Origin: an uncultured Oscillospiraceae bacterium
Lineage (GTDB): Bacteria > Bacillota > Clostridia > Oscillospirales > Acutalibacteraceae
DNA: 53,744 nt
Direction of reading: 5' to 3'
Assembly (NCBI GenBank): GCA_900546785.1
Contig: URED01000010.1
Span: forward strand, 1 to 53,744
How positions within the stretch are numbered: position 1 is the stretch's first letter; each line of letters starts with the position of its first letter. The notes beneath the pieces are model-generated. The model did not search any database. It was not told the origin of the DNA and saw nothing but the letters and a program-made list of their open reading frames with translations. Below are positions 15,410-23,661 of this stretch, in pieces. The position numbers and the translations under genes were made by a program.

Positions 15410-16568
15410 AATCCGAATAAAACAAGGATTTCGTTTGATTTTTACTGTATCTGTAAACGGAAAGTACGATTCCCAGCGCAAGATATATGCTCAGGCTTGA
15501 AGAGCCTCCGGAAGAGAAAAGCGGAAGTGTGATACCGATACAGGGTAAAAGGGAAAGCTCCATTCCTACGTTAACGAATGTTTGCGCAAGCAGCATGATG
15601 CCCACGCCCATACACATAAGATATCCTACATTATCCCTTGCTTTGAGGCCTGCCGAAAAGACTCTGATTATGAGTACGGCAAGGAGCAGGATAACCGCCA
15701 TAGCCCCCACAAATCCAAGTTCTTCGCCTGCAACGGAAAGTACAAAATCGTTTTGATTTTCCGGCACGCGGTGCGTTTGCGTCATTCTGCCCTGCAAGAA
15801 TCCCTGACCGAACCAGCCACCGCTGCCGATTGCGATCTTGGCGTTGTTTTGCTGGTACATAACATCTTCATAATGCTCGGGGTAGAACAGTGCAACGATC
15901 CTTTGCCTCTGTATGCCCGAGATCAGATTCGTGCGCCAAGCCACCATAAAGCCAACGATCAGCGCGCAGAATCCCGCTATGAAATAGCCTATGTTTATTC
16001 TTGCCATAAACAGCATGCCGATAAACATGATCAGGAATATAAGAGCAGACCCGGCGTCACCTGTTAAAATAACAAGCGCAATGGGGATAAGGCCGTGGAT
16101 AACAAGCGGAATAATGGTTTTGATCTTGTTGATCTTATCCTTTACCATATCCAGATGATAGGAAAAAGAGATGATAAAGCCGACCTTCATGATCTCTGAT
16201 GACTGCAATGTAAACGAGCCTATCTGCAGCCAGCTTTTTGCCGAAGTTCTGTCAGACGGCGCAACACCGAAGAAAAATGTTACGATCATCAAAATAATAC
16301 ATCCGGCGGCAATGACCGGCCACAGCTTGCTTATGAATTCATAGTTGATCACGGAAAGCGCAAGCGCGATGACAACACCGCCGGCAACGGTGATCAGCAT
16401 GGCAAGCAGCTGCCTTGATATGATTTCGCCGTCGCTCAATGAATAATACGTTGCGCTGTATATAAGAGAAAGTCCGTATGCCGAAGCTGCAAGCGCTGTA
16501 AGTACGGTAAATATGTCAAGCCCTGAGAAAAAATCAAACGCATTTGTTTTTTTCTGCAGTGTGTTCAA
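15408..16568 (-). CDS. rodA: RodA/FtsW-type peptidoglycan glycosyltransferase (SEDS)
   Basis: A 386-residue polytopic SEDS-family protein that polymerises lipid II. About ten membrane helices are visible, along with the family segments SWLQIGSFTLQSSEIMK, GDAGSALIF, HRVPENQNDFVLSVAGEELG and GITLPLFSSGGSS. Start assigned to TTG at 16568 because GGAGGTG lies 7 bases upstream; a longer frame would put that ribosome-binding site inside the coding region. Sequence alone does not cleanly separate RodA from FtsW/SpoVE; no partner PBP, mreBCD or mur gene is adjacent. Single-gene unit, divergent from fhs. Confidence 0.9.
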   Translation of the reverse strand: MNTLQKKTNAFDFFSGLDIFTVLTALAASAYGLSLIYSATYYSLSDGEIISRQLLAMLITVAGGVVIALALSVINYEFISKLWPVIAAGCIILMIVTFFFGVAPSDRTSAKSWLQIGSFTLQSSEIMKVGFIISFSYHLDMVKDKINKIKTIIPLVIHGLIPIALVILTGDAGSALIFLIMFIGMLFMARINIGYFIAGFCALIVGFMVAWRTNLISGIQRQRIVALFYPEHYEDVMYQQNNAKIAIGSGGWFGQGFLQGRMTQTHRVPENQNDFVLSVAGEELGFVGAMAVILLLAVLIIRVFSAGLKARDNVGYLMCMGVGIMLLAQTFVNVGMELSLLPCIGITLPLFSSGGSSSLSIYLALGIVLSVYRYSKNQTKSLFYSD

Positions 16569-16603
16569 TGCATCACCTCCGTTGGCACAACGTTGATACA
16601 ACT

Positions 16604-16632
16604 ATTATATTATTATTAAATATCAAATGCAA
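16604..16632 (-). promoter_or_regulatory. Promoter of rodA
   Basis: On the minus strand TTGCAT (complement of 16627-16632) and TATAAT (complement of 16604-16609) are exactly 17 bases apart. Confidence 0.75.
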
Positions 16633-16648
16633 GCGAATTTAATAACTG

Positions 16649-16676
16649 TTGAAATAATTTATTTTTATGATATAAT
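16649..16676 (+). promoter_or_regulatory. Promoter of fhs
   Basis: TTGAAA (16649-16654) and a perfect TATAAT (16671-16676) with 16-base spacing, 42 bases before the fhs start. Confidence 0.78.
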
Positions 16677-16718
16677 AGATTAACAATCATTCATAATACT
16701 TGTTTCGGGAGAAGTTCT

Positions 16719-18386
16719 ATGTTATCTGATATCGAAATCGCGCGCAGCGCTTCTATGCAAAAAATACCGGCGGTTGCCGAAAAGATCGGAATCGCTCAGG
16801 ATGATCTTGAGCTTTACGGCGGTTATAAGGCAAAGCTTTCCGATTCGCTGCTTAAAAGGATCGAGAATCATGAAGACGGCAAACTCGTTTTGGTTACTGC
16901 CGTGAATCCCACTCCGGCCGGCGAGGGAAAGACGACGGTTACCATCGGTCTGGGCGACGGTATGCACAGGATCGGCAAAAACGCCGTTATTGCTCTGCGT
17001 GAGCCTTCTCTCGGCCCGGTATTCGGCATCAAGGGCGGCGCTGCCGGCGGCGGATACAGTCAGGTCGTTCCTATGGAGGATATCAATCTTCATTTTACAG
17101 GCGATATGCACGCGATCACGAGTGCAAACAACCTAATGTGCGCTGTGCTTGATAACCATATACAGCAGGGTAATGCGCTTGGAATCGACCCCAGGAAAGT
17201 GCTCGTTAAGCGCTGTCTTGATATGAATGACCGCGCTTTAAGAAATATAGTATGCGGTCTCGGCGGTGCTGTAAACGGTGTTCCTCGTGAAGATCATTTT
17301 ATCATTACCGTTGCTTCGGAAGTTATGGCTATCCTTTGCCTTGCTTCCGATCTGTTTGATTTAAAAAAACGCCTCGGGAACATTCTTGTGGCTTATACTT
17401 ATGACGGCAAGCCGGTCTATTGCCGCGATATAAAGGCTAACGGCGCAATGACGGTGCTTCTTAAGGACGCCATAAAACCGAACCTCGTGCAGACGCTTGA
17501 GAATAACCCGGCAATCATGCACGGCGGCCCGTTTGCAAATATTGCACACGGCTGCAACAGCGTACGCGCTACGAAAGCCGCGCTCAAGCTTGGAGACTAT
17601 TGTATTACGGAGGCCGGTTTCGGTTCCGATCTGGGCGCAGAGAAGTTTCTTGATATCAAATGCCGTCTTGCCGGTCTGAAACCAAATTGTGTCGTTCTCG
17701 TTTCCACTGTACGCTCTATGAAATATAATGGCGGTGTGGCGAAAGAAGATTTAGCAAAAGAAAATCTTGACGCCCTGAAAAAGGGCTCCGTCAATCTCGG
17801 TGCGCATATTGATAATCTTAAAAAATTCGGCGTAAATGTTGTGGTTGCAATCAATCACTTTTATGCCGACACAGATGCGGAAATTCAATTCATTATGGAT
17901 TACTGCAAAGCGCACGGTGCCGAAGCCGCTGTTACCAAATGCTTTGCACAAGGTTCTGAAGGTTCTGTAGAGCTGGCTGAAAAAGTTGTTGCAGCGTGCG
18001 AGGGCGAAAGCGGCTATAAGCCCCTGTACAGTCTTGACCTTACCGTTAAAGAGAAAATAGAGACCATTGCCCGGGAAATATACGGGGCATCCGGCGTGGA
18101 ATATACTGCGGCAGCGGAAAAGAGCATCGCTGAATTTGAAAAGCTTGGTGCCGATAATATGCCTGTTTGTATTGCAAAAACGCAATACAGCCTTTCGGAT
18201 AATGCAAAGCTTCTCGGCAGGCCGAAAGGCTTTACGCTTCATATTGAATCCGTGGAGCTCTCAAACGGCGCGGGCTTTGTGGTTTGCAGAACAGGTTCTG
18301 TAATGACTATGCCGGGGCTTTCAAAAGCGCCTGCCGCTTACAGTATCGATATAGATGAAAACGGTAATACCGTAGGTCTGTTTTAA
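16719..18386 (+). CDS. fhs: Formate--tetrahydrofolate ligase
   Basis: This 555-residue cytosolic enzyme joins formate to tetrahydrofolate using ATP, giving 10-formyl-THF for purine and fMet synthesis and, in acetogens, the methyl branch of the Wood-Ljungdahl pathway. The [15 protein letters not shown] nucleotide-binding loop and the [19 protein letters not shown] segment are diagnostic. Full length. A CGGGAGAAG site precedes the ATG. The tsaE gene starts three bases after the stop, so fhs may lead a longer transcript. No other Wood-Ljungdahl gene is visible here, so a purely biosynthetic role is just as likely. Confidence 0.97.
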   Translation: MLSDIEIARSASMQKIPAVAEKIGIAQDDLELYGGYKAKLSDSLLKRIENHEDGKLVLVTAVNPTPAGEGKTTVTIGLGDGMHRIGKNAVIALREPSLGPVFGIKGGAAGGGYSQVVPMEDINLHFTGDMHAITSANNLMCAVLDNHIQQGNALGIDPRKVLVKRCLDMNDRALRNIVCGLGGAVNGVPREDHFIITVASEVMAILCLASDLFDLKKRLGNILVAYTYDGKPVYCRDIKANGAMTVLLKDAIKPNLVQTLENNPAIMHGGPFANIAHGCNSVRATKAALKLGDYCITEAGFGSDLGAEKFLDIKCRLAGLKPNCVVLVSTVRSMKYNGGVAKEDLAKENLDALKKGSVNLGAHIDNLKKFGVNVVVAINHFYADTDAEIQFIMDYCKAHGAEAAVTKCFAQGSEGSVELAEKVVAACEGESGYKPLYSLDLTVKEKIETIAREIYGASGVEYTAAAEKSIAEFEKLGADNMPVCIAKTQYSLSDNAKLLGRPKGFTLHIESVELSNGAGFVVCRTGSVMTMPGLSKAPAAYSIDIDENGNTVGLF

Positions 18387-18389
18387 ACG

Positions 18390-18821
18390 ATGTATACCTA
18401 TTTATCGAAGAGCAGGGAGGATACCGTTAAATTTGCGGCGGAATTTGCAAAAAAACTCCCCAAGGATTGCGTCATCGCTTTTTTAGGCGATATGGGAGCA
18501 GGTAAGACCGCTTTTGTCAGCGGGCTTGCAAAGGGGCTGGGTATAGAATGCGATGTTTCATCCCCAACCTTTGCCATCTGTAATCATTATATAGGTGCAG
18601 ACCATTCTCTTTATCATTTTGATATGTACCGCGTTGACGGGTGGGATGATCTATATTCAACAGGATTTTTCGATTGCCTTGATTCCGGCGGATACGTGGC
18701 GGTTGAATGGGCGGAAAACGTTTTTACCGCACTGCCGGAAGATTCTATTATTGTAGATATTTCAAAAATCTCAGAAAATGAGCGGGAATTTAAAATCTGT
18801 AAAAAAGGTGAAGTCATTTAA
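18390..18821 (+). CDS. tsaE: tRNA threonylcarbamoyladenosine biosynthesis ATPase TsaE
   Basis: A 143-residue ATPase needed with TsaB, TsaD and TsaC for t6A at position 37 of ANN-decoding tRNAs. The Walker A loop GDMGAGKT and the family SSPTFAICNHY and HFDMYR segments are present. It overlaps tsaB by one base, a widespread gene pair. It starts three bases after fhs. Confidence 0.95.
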   Translation: MYTYLSKSREDTVKFAAEFAKKLPKDCVIAFLGDMGAGKTAFVSGLAKGLGIECDVSSPTFAICNHYIGADHSLYHFDMYRVDGWDDLYSTGFFDCLDSGGYVAVEWAENVFTALPEDSIIVDISKISENEREFKICKKGEVI

Positions 18822-19495
18822 TGCTTCTTCTAAGTGTGGAATCCTCCGCCGTTACCGCTTCGGCGGCGCTTACAGACGGCGGTACGGTCATTAAAAATGA
18901 ATTTATAAATAACGGTTTGACGCACAGTGAAACGCTTTTGCCGCTCATTGAAAGCGTTATGAGCGGTTACGATTATTCATCGCTGGACGCTGTCGCCGTA
19001 ACGGCGGGTCCCGGTTCATTTACCGGCGTTCGCATAGGTGTTGCAACGGTTAAGGGAATCGCGTTTCCGTATGACCTTCCGTGTATCAGCGTTTCAACGC
19101 TTGAGGCAATCGCGTATAATTTTACTGATGAAAACGCTGTGATCTGTGCTGTTATGGATGCCCGGCGTATGCAGTTTTATAATGCGCTGTTCAGAGCCGA
19201 AAACGGGCGCATAACACGCCTGTGCGCAGACAGAGCCGTTTCAGCCGAAGAACTTCAAAAAGAGCTTTCCGCTTTTGAAAGTGTTATCATAGCAGGGGAC
19301 GGGGCTAAACTGTTTTACTCCTCTTTTGCCGCGCCAAACTGTGCGCTTGCTGAAGAAAACAGGCTCTATCAAAATGCCGTCGGTGTGTCTGCCGCTGCAC
19401 AAAACAAGGAAAAACTTCCTGCCGCCGAACTGGCGCCGTTTTATTTAAGGCCAAGTCAGGCGGAACGGGAATTAAAATTAAAAAGAAAAAAATAG
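18821..19495 (+). CDS. tsaB: tRNA threonylcarbamoyladenosine biosynthesis protein TsaB
   Basis: A 224-residue ASKHA-fold protein, the non-catalytic partner of TsaD. It shows the SVESSAVTASAAL start, HSETLLPLIES, and the conserved VTAGPGSFTGVRIGVATVKG block. In many Firmicutes rimI and tsaD follow; here rpiB comes next instead. Overlaps tsaE by one base. Confidence 0.95.
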   Translation: MLLLSVESSAVTASAALTDGGTVIKNEFINNGLTHSETLLPLIESVMSGYDYSSLDAVAVTAGPGSFTGVRIGVATVKGIAFPYDLPCISVSTLEAIAYNFTDENAVICAVMDARRMQFYNALFRAENGRITRLCADRAVSAEELQKELSAFESVIIAGDGAKLFYSSFAAPNCALAEENRLYQNAVGVSAAAQNKEKLPAAELAPFYLRPSQAERELKLKRKK

Positions 19496-19504
19496 GAGAA
19501 TATT

Positions 19505-19954
19505 ATGCTTGCTGTAGGTTCTGATCATGCGGGTTATCCGCTCAAAGAGGAAATAAAAAAATATCTGGATCAAAAAGGTATTGAATACAAGGATTTTGGC
19601 TGCTATTCGCCTGAACGGTACGATTATGCCGTGTCTGCTCAGAAAGCGTGTGATGCTGTCGTCAGCGGCGAATGTGAAAAGGCGCTTCTTTTCTGCGGAA
19701 CGGGTATCGGAATTTCAATGGCTGCAAATAAAGTGAAGGGTATCCGTGCGGCGGCATGCTCAGATTATTTCAGTGCGCTTTATACCCGCGCGCACAATGA
19801 CGCAAATTGCCTCTGCCTTGGTGCACGGGTTATAGGTCCCGGACTGGCGGAAATACTCGTTGATGTTTTTCTGAATACCGAATTTGAGGGCGGCAGACAT
19901 CAAAAAAGAATAGATCAGATCGCAGATATTGAAAACGGCAAAAAACTGTATTAA
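19505..19954 (+). CDS. rpiB: Ribose-5-phosphate isomerase B
   Basis: A 149-residue RpiB/LacAB-family isomerase of the pentose phosphate pathway, converting ribose 5-phosphate and ribulose 5-phosphate. The catalytic cysteine is in LLFCGTGIGISMAANKV, and the SDHAGYPLKEEIKKYL start binds the phosphate. The length and the Cys are those of RpiB rather than of the LacA subunit. A TAGGAG site precedes the ATG, nine bases after tsaB. Confidence 0.93.
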   Translation: MLAVGSDHAGYPLKEEIKKYLDQKGIEYKDFGCYSPERYDYAVSAQKACDAVVSGECEKALLFCGTGIGISMAANKVKGIRAAACSDYFSALYTRAHNDANCLCLGARVIGPGLAEILVDVFLNTEFEGGRHQKRIDQIADIENGKKLY

Positions 19955-19963
19955 TTTCAATTC

Positions 19964-20016
19964 GCCGCAGTCCGCGCAAAAAGGTATTTTTGCAGTGAGC
20001 TTTGCTCTGCTGCGGC
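19964..20016 (+). other. Three-way-junction-like RNA element between rpiB and the GNAT gene
   Basis: GCCGCAG (19964-19970) pairs with CTGCGGC (20010-20016). Between them are two further hairpins: GCAAAAA/TTTTTGC (19976-19982 with 19987-19993, GGTA loop) and GAGC/GCTC (19997-20000 with 20004-20007, TTT loop). ATTGTTTTTG follows, so it may act as a branched terminator for rpiB or as a control element for the next gene, whose start lacks a normal ribosome-binding site. Confidence 0.5.
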
Positions 20017-20031
20017 ATTGTTTTTGTTGAT

Positions 20032-20832
20032 ATGTTAACTGAAAAAATAAATATAACGAATCAAGAGATTTTAGAGATCGCGGTGCGGCAGTCCGCTTTG
20101 GACTGCAATTGCCGAGAGCAGGATTTTTTCCGTAGTGAAAATATCGTTGTGCTTTCCAAGAAAAATCCTAAGGCAAGAAAATATATTCCTTTGCCGCTGG
20201 AGTGCGATCTTGTTTCTTACGGCAGTAATATTGTTGCGCAGGTAAGCGCAGAGCTGTTACAGCCGATTTCTTCATTCCTAAAAGAAAACGGCGATATTCA
20301 TCTGTTTGAAACGCCGAAACTTCATTTATTTGATGAATTTCTGCAAAGCTATGGCTTAAGATCCTGCTATATGGCAGAGTATTTTTTGCCGGATATTGAA
20401 AAATTTAAGCTTCATACCTGCGCCTATGCTATCAGGCTACTTGATGCGAACGCTTTGGAGCCGTTGTATCTGCCGCAGTGGAGCAACGCGCTTTCATCTG
20501 CGGAAAACAAGGAAAGAGATGTCTGCGCCGTAGGTGCTTATGACGGCGATACCCTTGTTGGCTTGGCAGGTTGTTCTGCAGATTGTGAACATATGTACCA
20601 GATTGGCGTTGATGTGTTACCGAAATACCGCGCGCAGGGAATCGCGGCGGCAGTTACGAGCCGCCTTGCTTACGAGGTCTTTAAGCTTGGCAAGGTGCCG
20701 TTTTACTGTGCTGCATGGTCTAATATCATTTCTGTTAAAAATGCTTTGAAATGCGGCTTTAAACCTGCGTGGACGGAACTTACCGCGCGTAAGATCAAAT
20801 ATGTTAATGAGCAAAATAAAAACCGCCGTTAA
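20032..20832 (+). CDS. GNAT-family N-acetyltransferase
   Basis: A 266-residue protein whose C-terminal 100 residues form a GNAT acetyl-CoA domain (IGVDVLPKYRAQGIAAAVTS with the R/Q-x-x-G-x-A loop, then WSNIISVKNALKCGFKPAW). The N-terminal half is specific to this subfamily and its substrate is unknown. ATG 20032 is the first Met; no Shine-Dalgarno is visible and the start lies just after a folded RNA element. It is not RimI, which is much shorter. The stop codon itself sits in the loop of the terminator hairpin. Confidence 0.8.
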   Translation: MLTEKINITNQEILEIAVRQSALDCNCREQDFFRSENIVVLSKKNPKARKYIPLPLECDLVSYGSNIVAQVSAELLQPISSFLKENGDIHLFETPKLHLFDEFLQSYGLRSCYMAEYFLPDIEKFKLHTCAYAIRLLDANALEPLYLPQWSNALSSAENKERDVCAVGAYDGDTLVGLAGCSADCEHMYQIGVDVLPKYRAQGIAAAVTSRLAYEVFKLGKVPFYCAAWSNIISVKNALKCGFKPAWTELTARKIKYVNEQNKNRR

Positions 20833-20844
20833 TGGCGGTTTTTT
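20818..20844. terminator. Bidirectional terminator overlapping the GNAT stop codon
   Basis: AAAAACCGCC (20818-20827) pairs with GGCGGTTTTT (20834-20843) and the loop holds the TAA of the GNAT gene. T tracts exist both ways, so it can also end the convergent lipoprotein gene. Confidence 0.9.
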
Positions 20845-20851
20845 GTTTTGC

Positions 20852-21808
20852 TTAACTCCATTTTAAAGCTTTGATTGAGAATCCCAGCGAGGTATCCAGC
20901 TTATTTTTCTGGACAACGGCAATTACGGTTGATTTGTTGCATCCGGAACCGTTTACAGCCTCAACGTCTGCAATGATTTTGTAATAATTATTGTTGCCGA
21001 GATCCTGAATCTGCGTTATATTTACAGTGTGCGTTCTCTGTTCGTATGTACTGCCTGTAACGGTAAATGTATCGTTAGAGCTGTTATACTGAATCGGTGC
21101 GGCATTATCTATACTGTCTGCCGTGTATTCGTTGCACTTGGTCTTGAATGAAACAACCGTTCTTGCAAAATAGTTGAACAGATCTATAACAACCGTGCCG
21201 CTGGCGAAATTATTTGTGTCAAGGTTTTCTCTTTGAAGCATCCAGCAGGCAACATGCGTTGCGATCTCTATGGGAACGTTTTGCGAGTTCTCATAGCTTG
21301 CCGCATATAAGTACGGAACCTCAAGCATATTTGTTATGACTTTAACATCATTGTCATTAAATGTAACGTTTTTGCCGGAATCCGAAGTGCTGGGCACCGA
21401 ATCCTCATCCATAGGCAATGTAGTCAGTTCCGAATTCGTTGTGCCGGCAGAGCCGCCGCCTGTATTGTTGGATACATCTTCGCGGTCTGTCACTCTTTCA
21501 GGGCTTGTTCCGGGTTCGGTTTCCTCATTTTTTCCTTCATCCGATTCGTTCTGATCATTAGGCATGTTCTGAGGATCTTTAATGACCTGATCCGTTTTAT
21601 TGCCTTGTGCGTCAAGCACATAGGCTTTGCCGTCCTCATAAACAACGGCAACGGTATTGCCGTCTTCGTCCACCTCAAAACCGTACTCCGCAACACTGTC
21701 CTCAAGCCCGCCGGCTGTTTCTGCCGTTTGATCATCTGTGCTGCATGCTGCGAAAATGCCGGCAACAAGGCAGATGCACAAAAATACTGCGCTGAATTTC
21801 TTAATCAT
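20852..21808 (-). CDS. Hypothetical lipoprotein
   Basis: A 318-residue exported lipoprotein with a signal helix and lipobox IFAAC. Residues about 25-60 contain EVDEDGNTVAVVYEDGKAYV-like acidic text, 80-150 form a disordered acidic/Ser/Thr linker, and the last 165 residues look like one compact domain rich in Asn and Thr with NVPIEIATHVACWMLQRE and a beta-rich end. I do not recognise the family. An AGAGGTG ribosome-binding site precedes the start. It stands alone between a terminator and a divergent membrane-protein gene. Confidence 0.7.
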   Translation of the reverse strand: MIKKFSAVFLCICLVAGIFAACSTDDQTAETAGGLEDSVAEYGFEVDEDGNTVAVVYEDGKAYVLDAQGNKTDQVIKDPQNMPNDQNESDEGKNEETEPGTSPERVTDREDVSNNTGGGSAGTTNSELTTLPMDEDSVPSTSDSGKNVTFNDNDVKVITNMLEVPYLYAASYENSQNVPIEIATHVACWMLQRENLDTNNFASGTVVIDLFNYFARTVVSFKTKCNEYTADSIDNAAPIQYNSSNDTFTVTGSTYEQRTHTVNITQIQDLGNNNYYKIIADVEAVNGSGCNKSTVIAVVQKNKLDTSLGFSIKALKWS

Positions 21809-21910
21809 TTAAAGACACCTCTAAAGAATTAAATCTTTTATATATTATAAATAGTTTTAAGAGAAAAGTAAATATTATTTTGAGCATAGAACACAAGAAT
21901 TTACGAATAA

Positions 21911-21941
21911 TTTACAATAAATACACATTTTCTTGTATAAT
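21911..21941 (+). promoter_or_regulatory. Promoter of the 178-aa membrane protein gene
   Basis: A perfect TATAAT (21936-21941) is preceded by TTTACA (21911-21916) at a long 19-base spacing. The -10 is convincing, the -35 less so. Confidence 0.5.
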
Positions 21942-21961
21942 AAAGGAAGGCGGGTGATTTT

Positions 21962-22498
21962 ATGAAAAGTTCAACAAAGGCGGCAGTGAGCGGCTTGTGC
22001 ACCGCCCTGTCTGTAGTTCTTCTGTTTTGCACAAGTTTACTGTATATTTTTACTTATGTAGTGCCTATGGTCCTCAGCGTGCTTATGATGTCTGTCAAAA
22101 AGACCTTTTCGGCCTCCTGCGCATGGTGCGTCTATATCGGCGTCAGTGTGCTTTCCATGATATTGGTGCCGGAAAAAGAGGCGGTGCTCATGTATGTGCT
22201 GTTTTTCGGTTATTATCCGATAATAAAAAGCGGCATAGAAAAAATAAAACCCGCCGCCCTTGCGTTTATCGTAAAGCTTTTCATTTTTAATATCTCCGTC
22301 ACGGCGGTAGAGGTGATTGCATACTTCGTTTTCTCAATACCGTTTTTTGAAGACGGCGTTTTTTCGTCAGCAATGCTTGTGCTTTTTGCAGTTTTGATGA
22401 ATGTGATCTTCATATTGTATGAATTCTTGCTAAAGAATTTTATGGTGCTGTATGAAAAAAAGCTTGAAAAGCATATACTGAAAATCTTTAAATTCTAA
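21962..22498 (+). CDS. Hypothetical integral membrane protein, possibly transporter S-component-like
   Basis: A 178-residue protein with about five to six membrane helices and short loops. The start (STKAAVSGLCTALSVVLLF) resembles the opening of ECF-type substrate-binding subunits and related small membrane proteins in Firmicutes, but no substrate motif is recognised and no ECF A/T genes are nearby. AAGGAAGGCGGGTG precedes the ATG. It ends with a basic tail and then a strong bidirectional terminator. Confidence 0.65.
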   Translation: MKSSTKAAVSGLCTALSVVLLFCTSLLYIFTYVVPMVLSVLMMSVKKTFSASCAWCVYIGVSVLSMILVPEKEAVLMYVLFFGYYPIIKSGIEKIKPAALAFIVKLFIFNISVTAVEVIAYFVFSIPFFEDGVFSSAMLVLFAVLMNVIFILYEFLLKNFMVLYEKKLEKHILKIFKF

Positions 22499-22535
22499 AA
22501 ACATATCGGCTTATATAATGGAATAACGAAGCAGT

Positions 22536-22570
22536 AAAAAGCGGGTTGAAAGCAACTTCAGCCCGCTTTT
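22536..22570. terminator. Bidirectional terminator
   Basis: GCGGGTTGAA (22541-22550) pairs with TTCAGCCCGC (22557-22566) with one T-G pair, flanked by AAAAA and TTTT. It separates the membrane protein gene from the convergent alanine racemase gene. Confidence 0.88.
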
Positions 22571-22584
22571 GTGTACCTGTTGTT

Positions 22585-23661
22585 CTATTTGTAGATCCTT
22601 TCTATTCTTGGATTTACCATCAGCGGGGAAATATCAACGCTTGCGGTATCCCCGGCTTTGATGTCCGAATCCGTAATGTCAACAGCTGTGTGTGAAAGTC
22701 CTATTTCACCGATAACATGGAACATTCTGCCGTTTATTCTCATATACATCTGCTTTTTCTTTACAAATTGTTTTGCGGCGGACAGCACGTATCTTAGATC
22801 GGCGGTTTCACGTTCCTTTTGAAGCCCGAAGCCGTCGTAATGGCCTATGGGAACGATCGCTATTTTTGTTTCCCGGTCTGTTTTGTAAAGACCGTTATAG
22901 CCGATCGAATACCCGGCAGGTACGGTCTTAACATCTACAACTTCCGCTTCGAGTATGCCCAGCCTGTGAAGCGGCGTTTTCCTGTTCGTTATTACGCGCC
23001 CTGTAAATGCGGAGCCGATTCTTACGGCGTCCATGGACACACCGTCTACATTCAGCAGGGCAGGGGAGTTGGCGCAATGCGCAATTCTCGCTTCATACCC
23101 GGCTTTTTTGATCTGCTCAATACAGTCTTTAAATACAGTAAGCTGTGCCTTTGTAAGCTGCACGTTTCTGAACGCGCTTGAAAAATGTGTGTAGATACCT
23201 GTAAAATTTAGATTTTTCATAGAATAGCATTCAAGCGCTTTTGAGATCTCGCTCGGCATAAAACCGTATCTTCCCATTCCCGTATCTATTTTGAGATGGC
23301 ATTGCGTTACTGTGCCAAGCCTTTCTGAAACGCTTTGCATGACTTCTGCCGCTTCCAAAGAGCCTATCGTAGCAATGCAGCCTTTCTTTGCGATCTCCTC
23401 CGCCTCGCTCTGGATGCAGGTGGAACGCATGACCAGAATTTTATCGTCTTTATCCGTAATTTCCTTTAAGCACGGAATATCCGTAACTTCCGTTACAGCA
23501 AAAAAATCAATCCCGCATTCCTTTAAAGTCAAAGTCATTTCTTTAATGCCGAATCCGTATCCGTTGCCCTTTACAACGCCTATCACCGGCACGCCGGCAA
23601 GCTTTTTTATATATTCAATGTTCTCTTTCAGCTTGTCTTTTTCTATAACGTATCTGCTCAT
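22585..23661 (-). CDS. Alanine racemase-family PLP enzyme, divergent
   Basis: A 358-residue fold type III PLP enzyme of the alanine racemase family. The PLP lysine is Lys31 in VVKGNGYGFG, and the second catalytic base is probably the Tyr in YSIGYNGLY. Two signature blocks differ from usual alanine racemases: the G-Y-A-D-G-Y block reads GHYDGF, and the V-G-R-V-S-M-D block reads IGEIGLSH, losing the Arg, Met and Asp. This suggests altered substrate choice (another amino acid) or a weak alanine racemase. It overlaps the FemAB-type gene upstream by four bases, so the two act together, probably in cell-wall synthesis. Confidence 0.85.
   Translation of the reverse strand: MSRYVIEKDKLKENIEYIKKLAGVPVIGVVKGNGYGFGIKEMTLTLKECGIDFFAVTEVTDIPCLKEITDKDDKILVMRSTCIQSEAEEIAKKGCIATIGSLEAAEVMQSVSERLGTVTQCHLKIDTGMGRYGFMPSEISKALECYSMKNLNFTGIYTHFSSAFRNVQLTKAQLTVFKDCIEQIKKAGYEARIAHCANSPALLNVDGVSMDAVRIGSAFTGRVITNRKTPLHRLGILEAEVVDVKTVPAGYSIGYNGLYKTDRETKIAIVPIGHYDGFGLQKERETADLRYVLSAAKQFVKKKQMYMRINGRMFHVIGEIGLSHTAVDITDSDIKAGDTASVDISPLMVNPRIERIYK

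Noticed and set aside
16569..16601. Eleven-residue N-terminal extension of RodA (start at 16601)
   Set aside because: It would place the strong GGAGGTG ribosome-binding site inside the coding region; the TTG at 16568 is correctly spaced from it.
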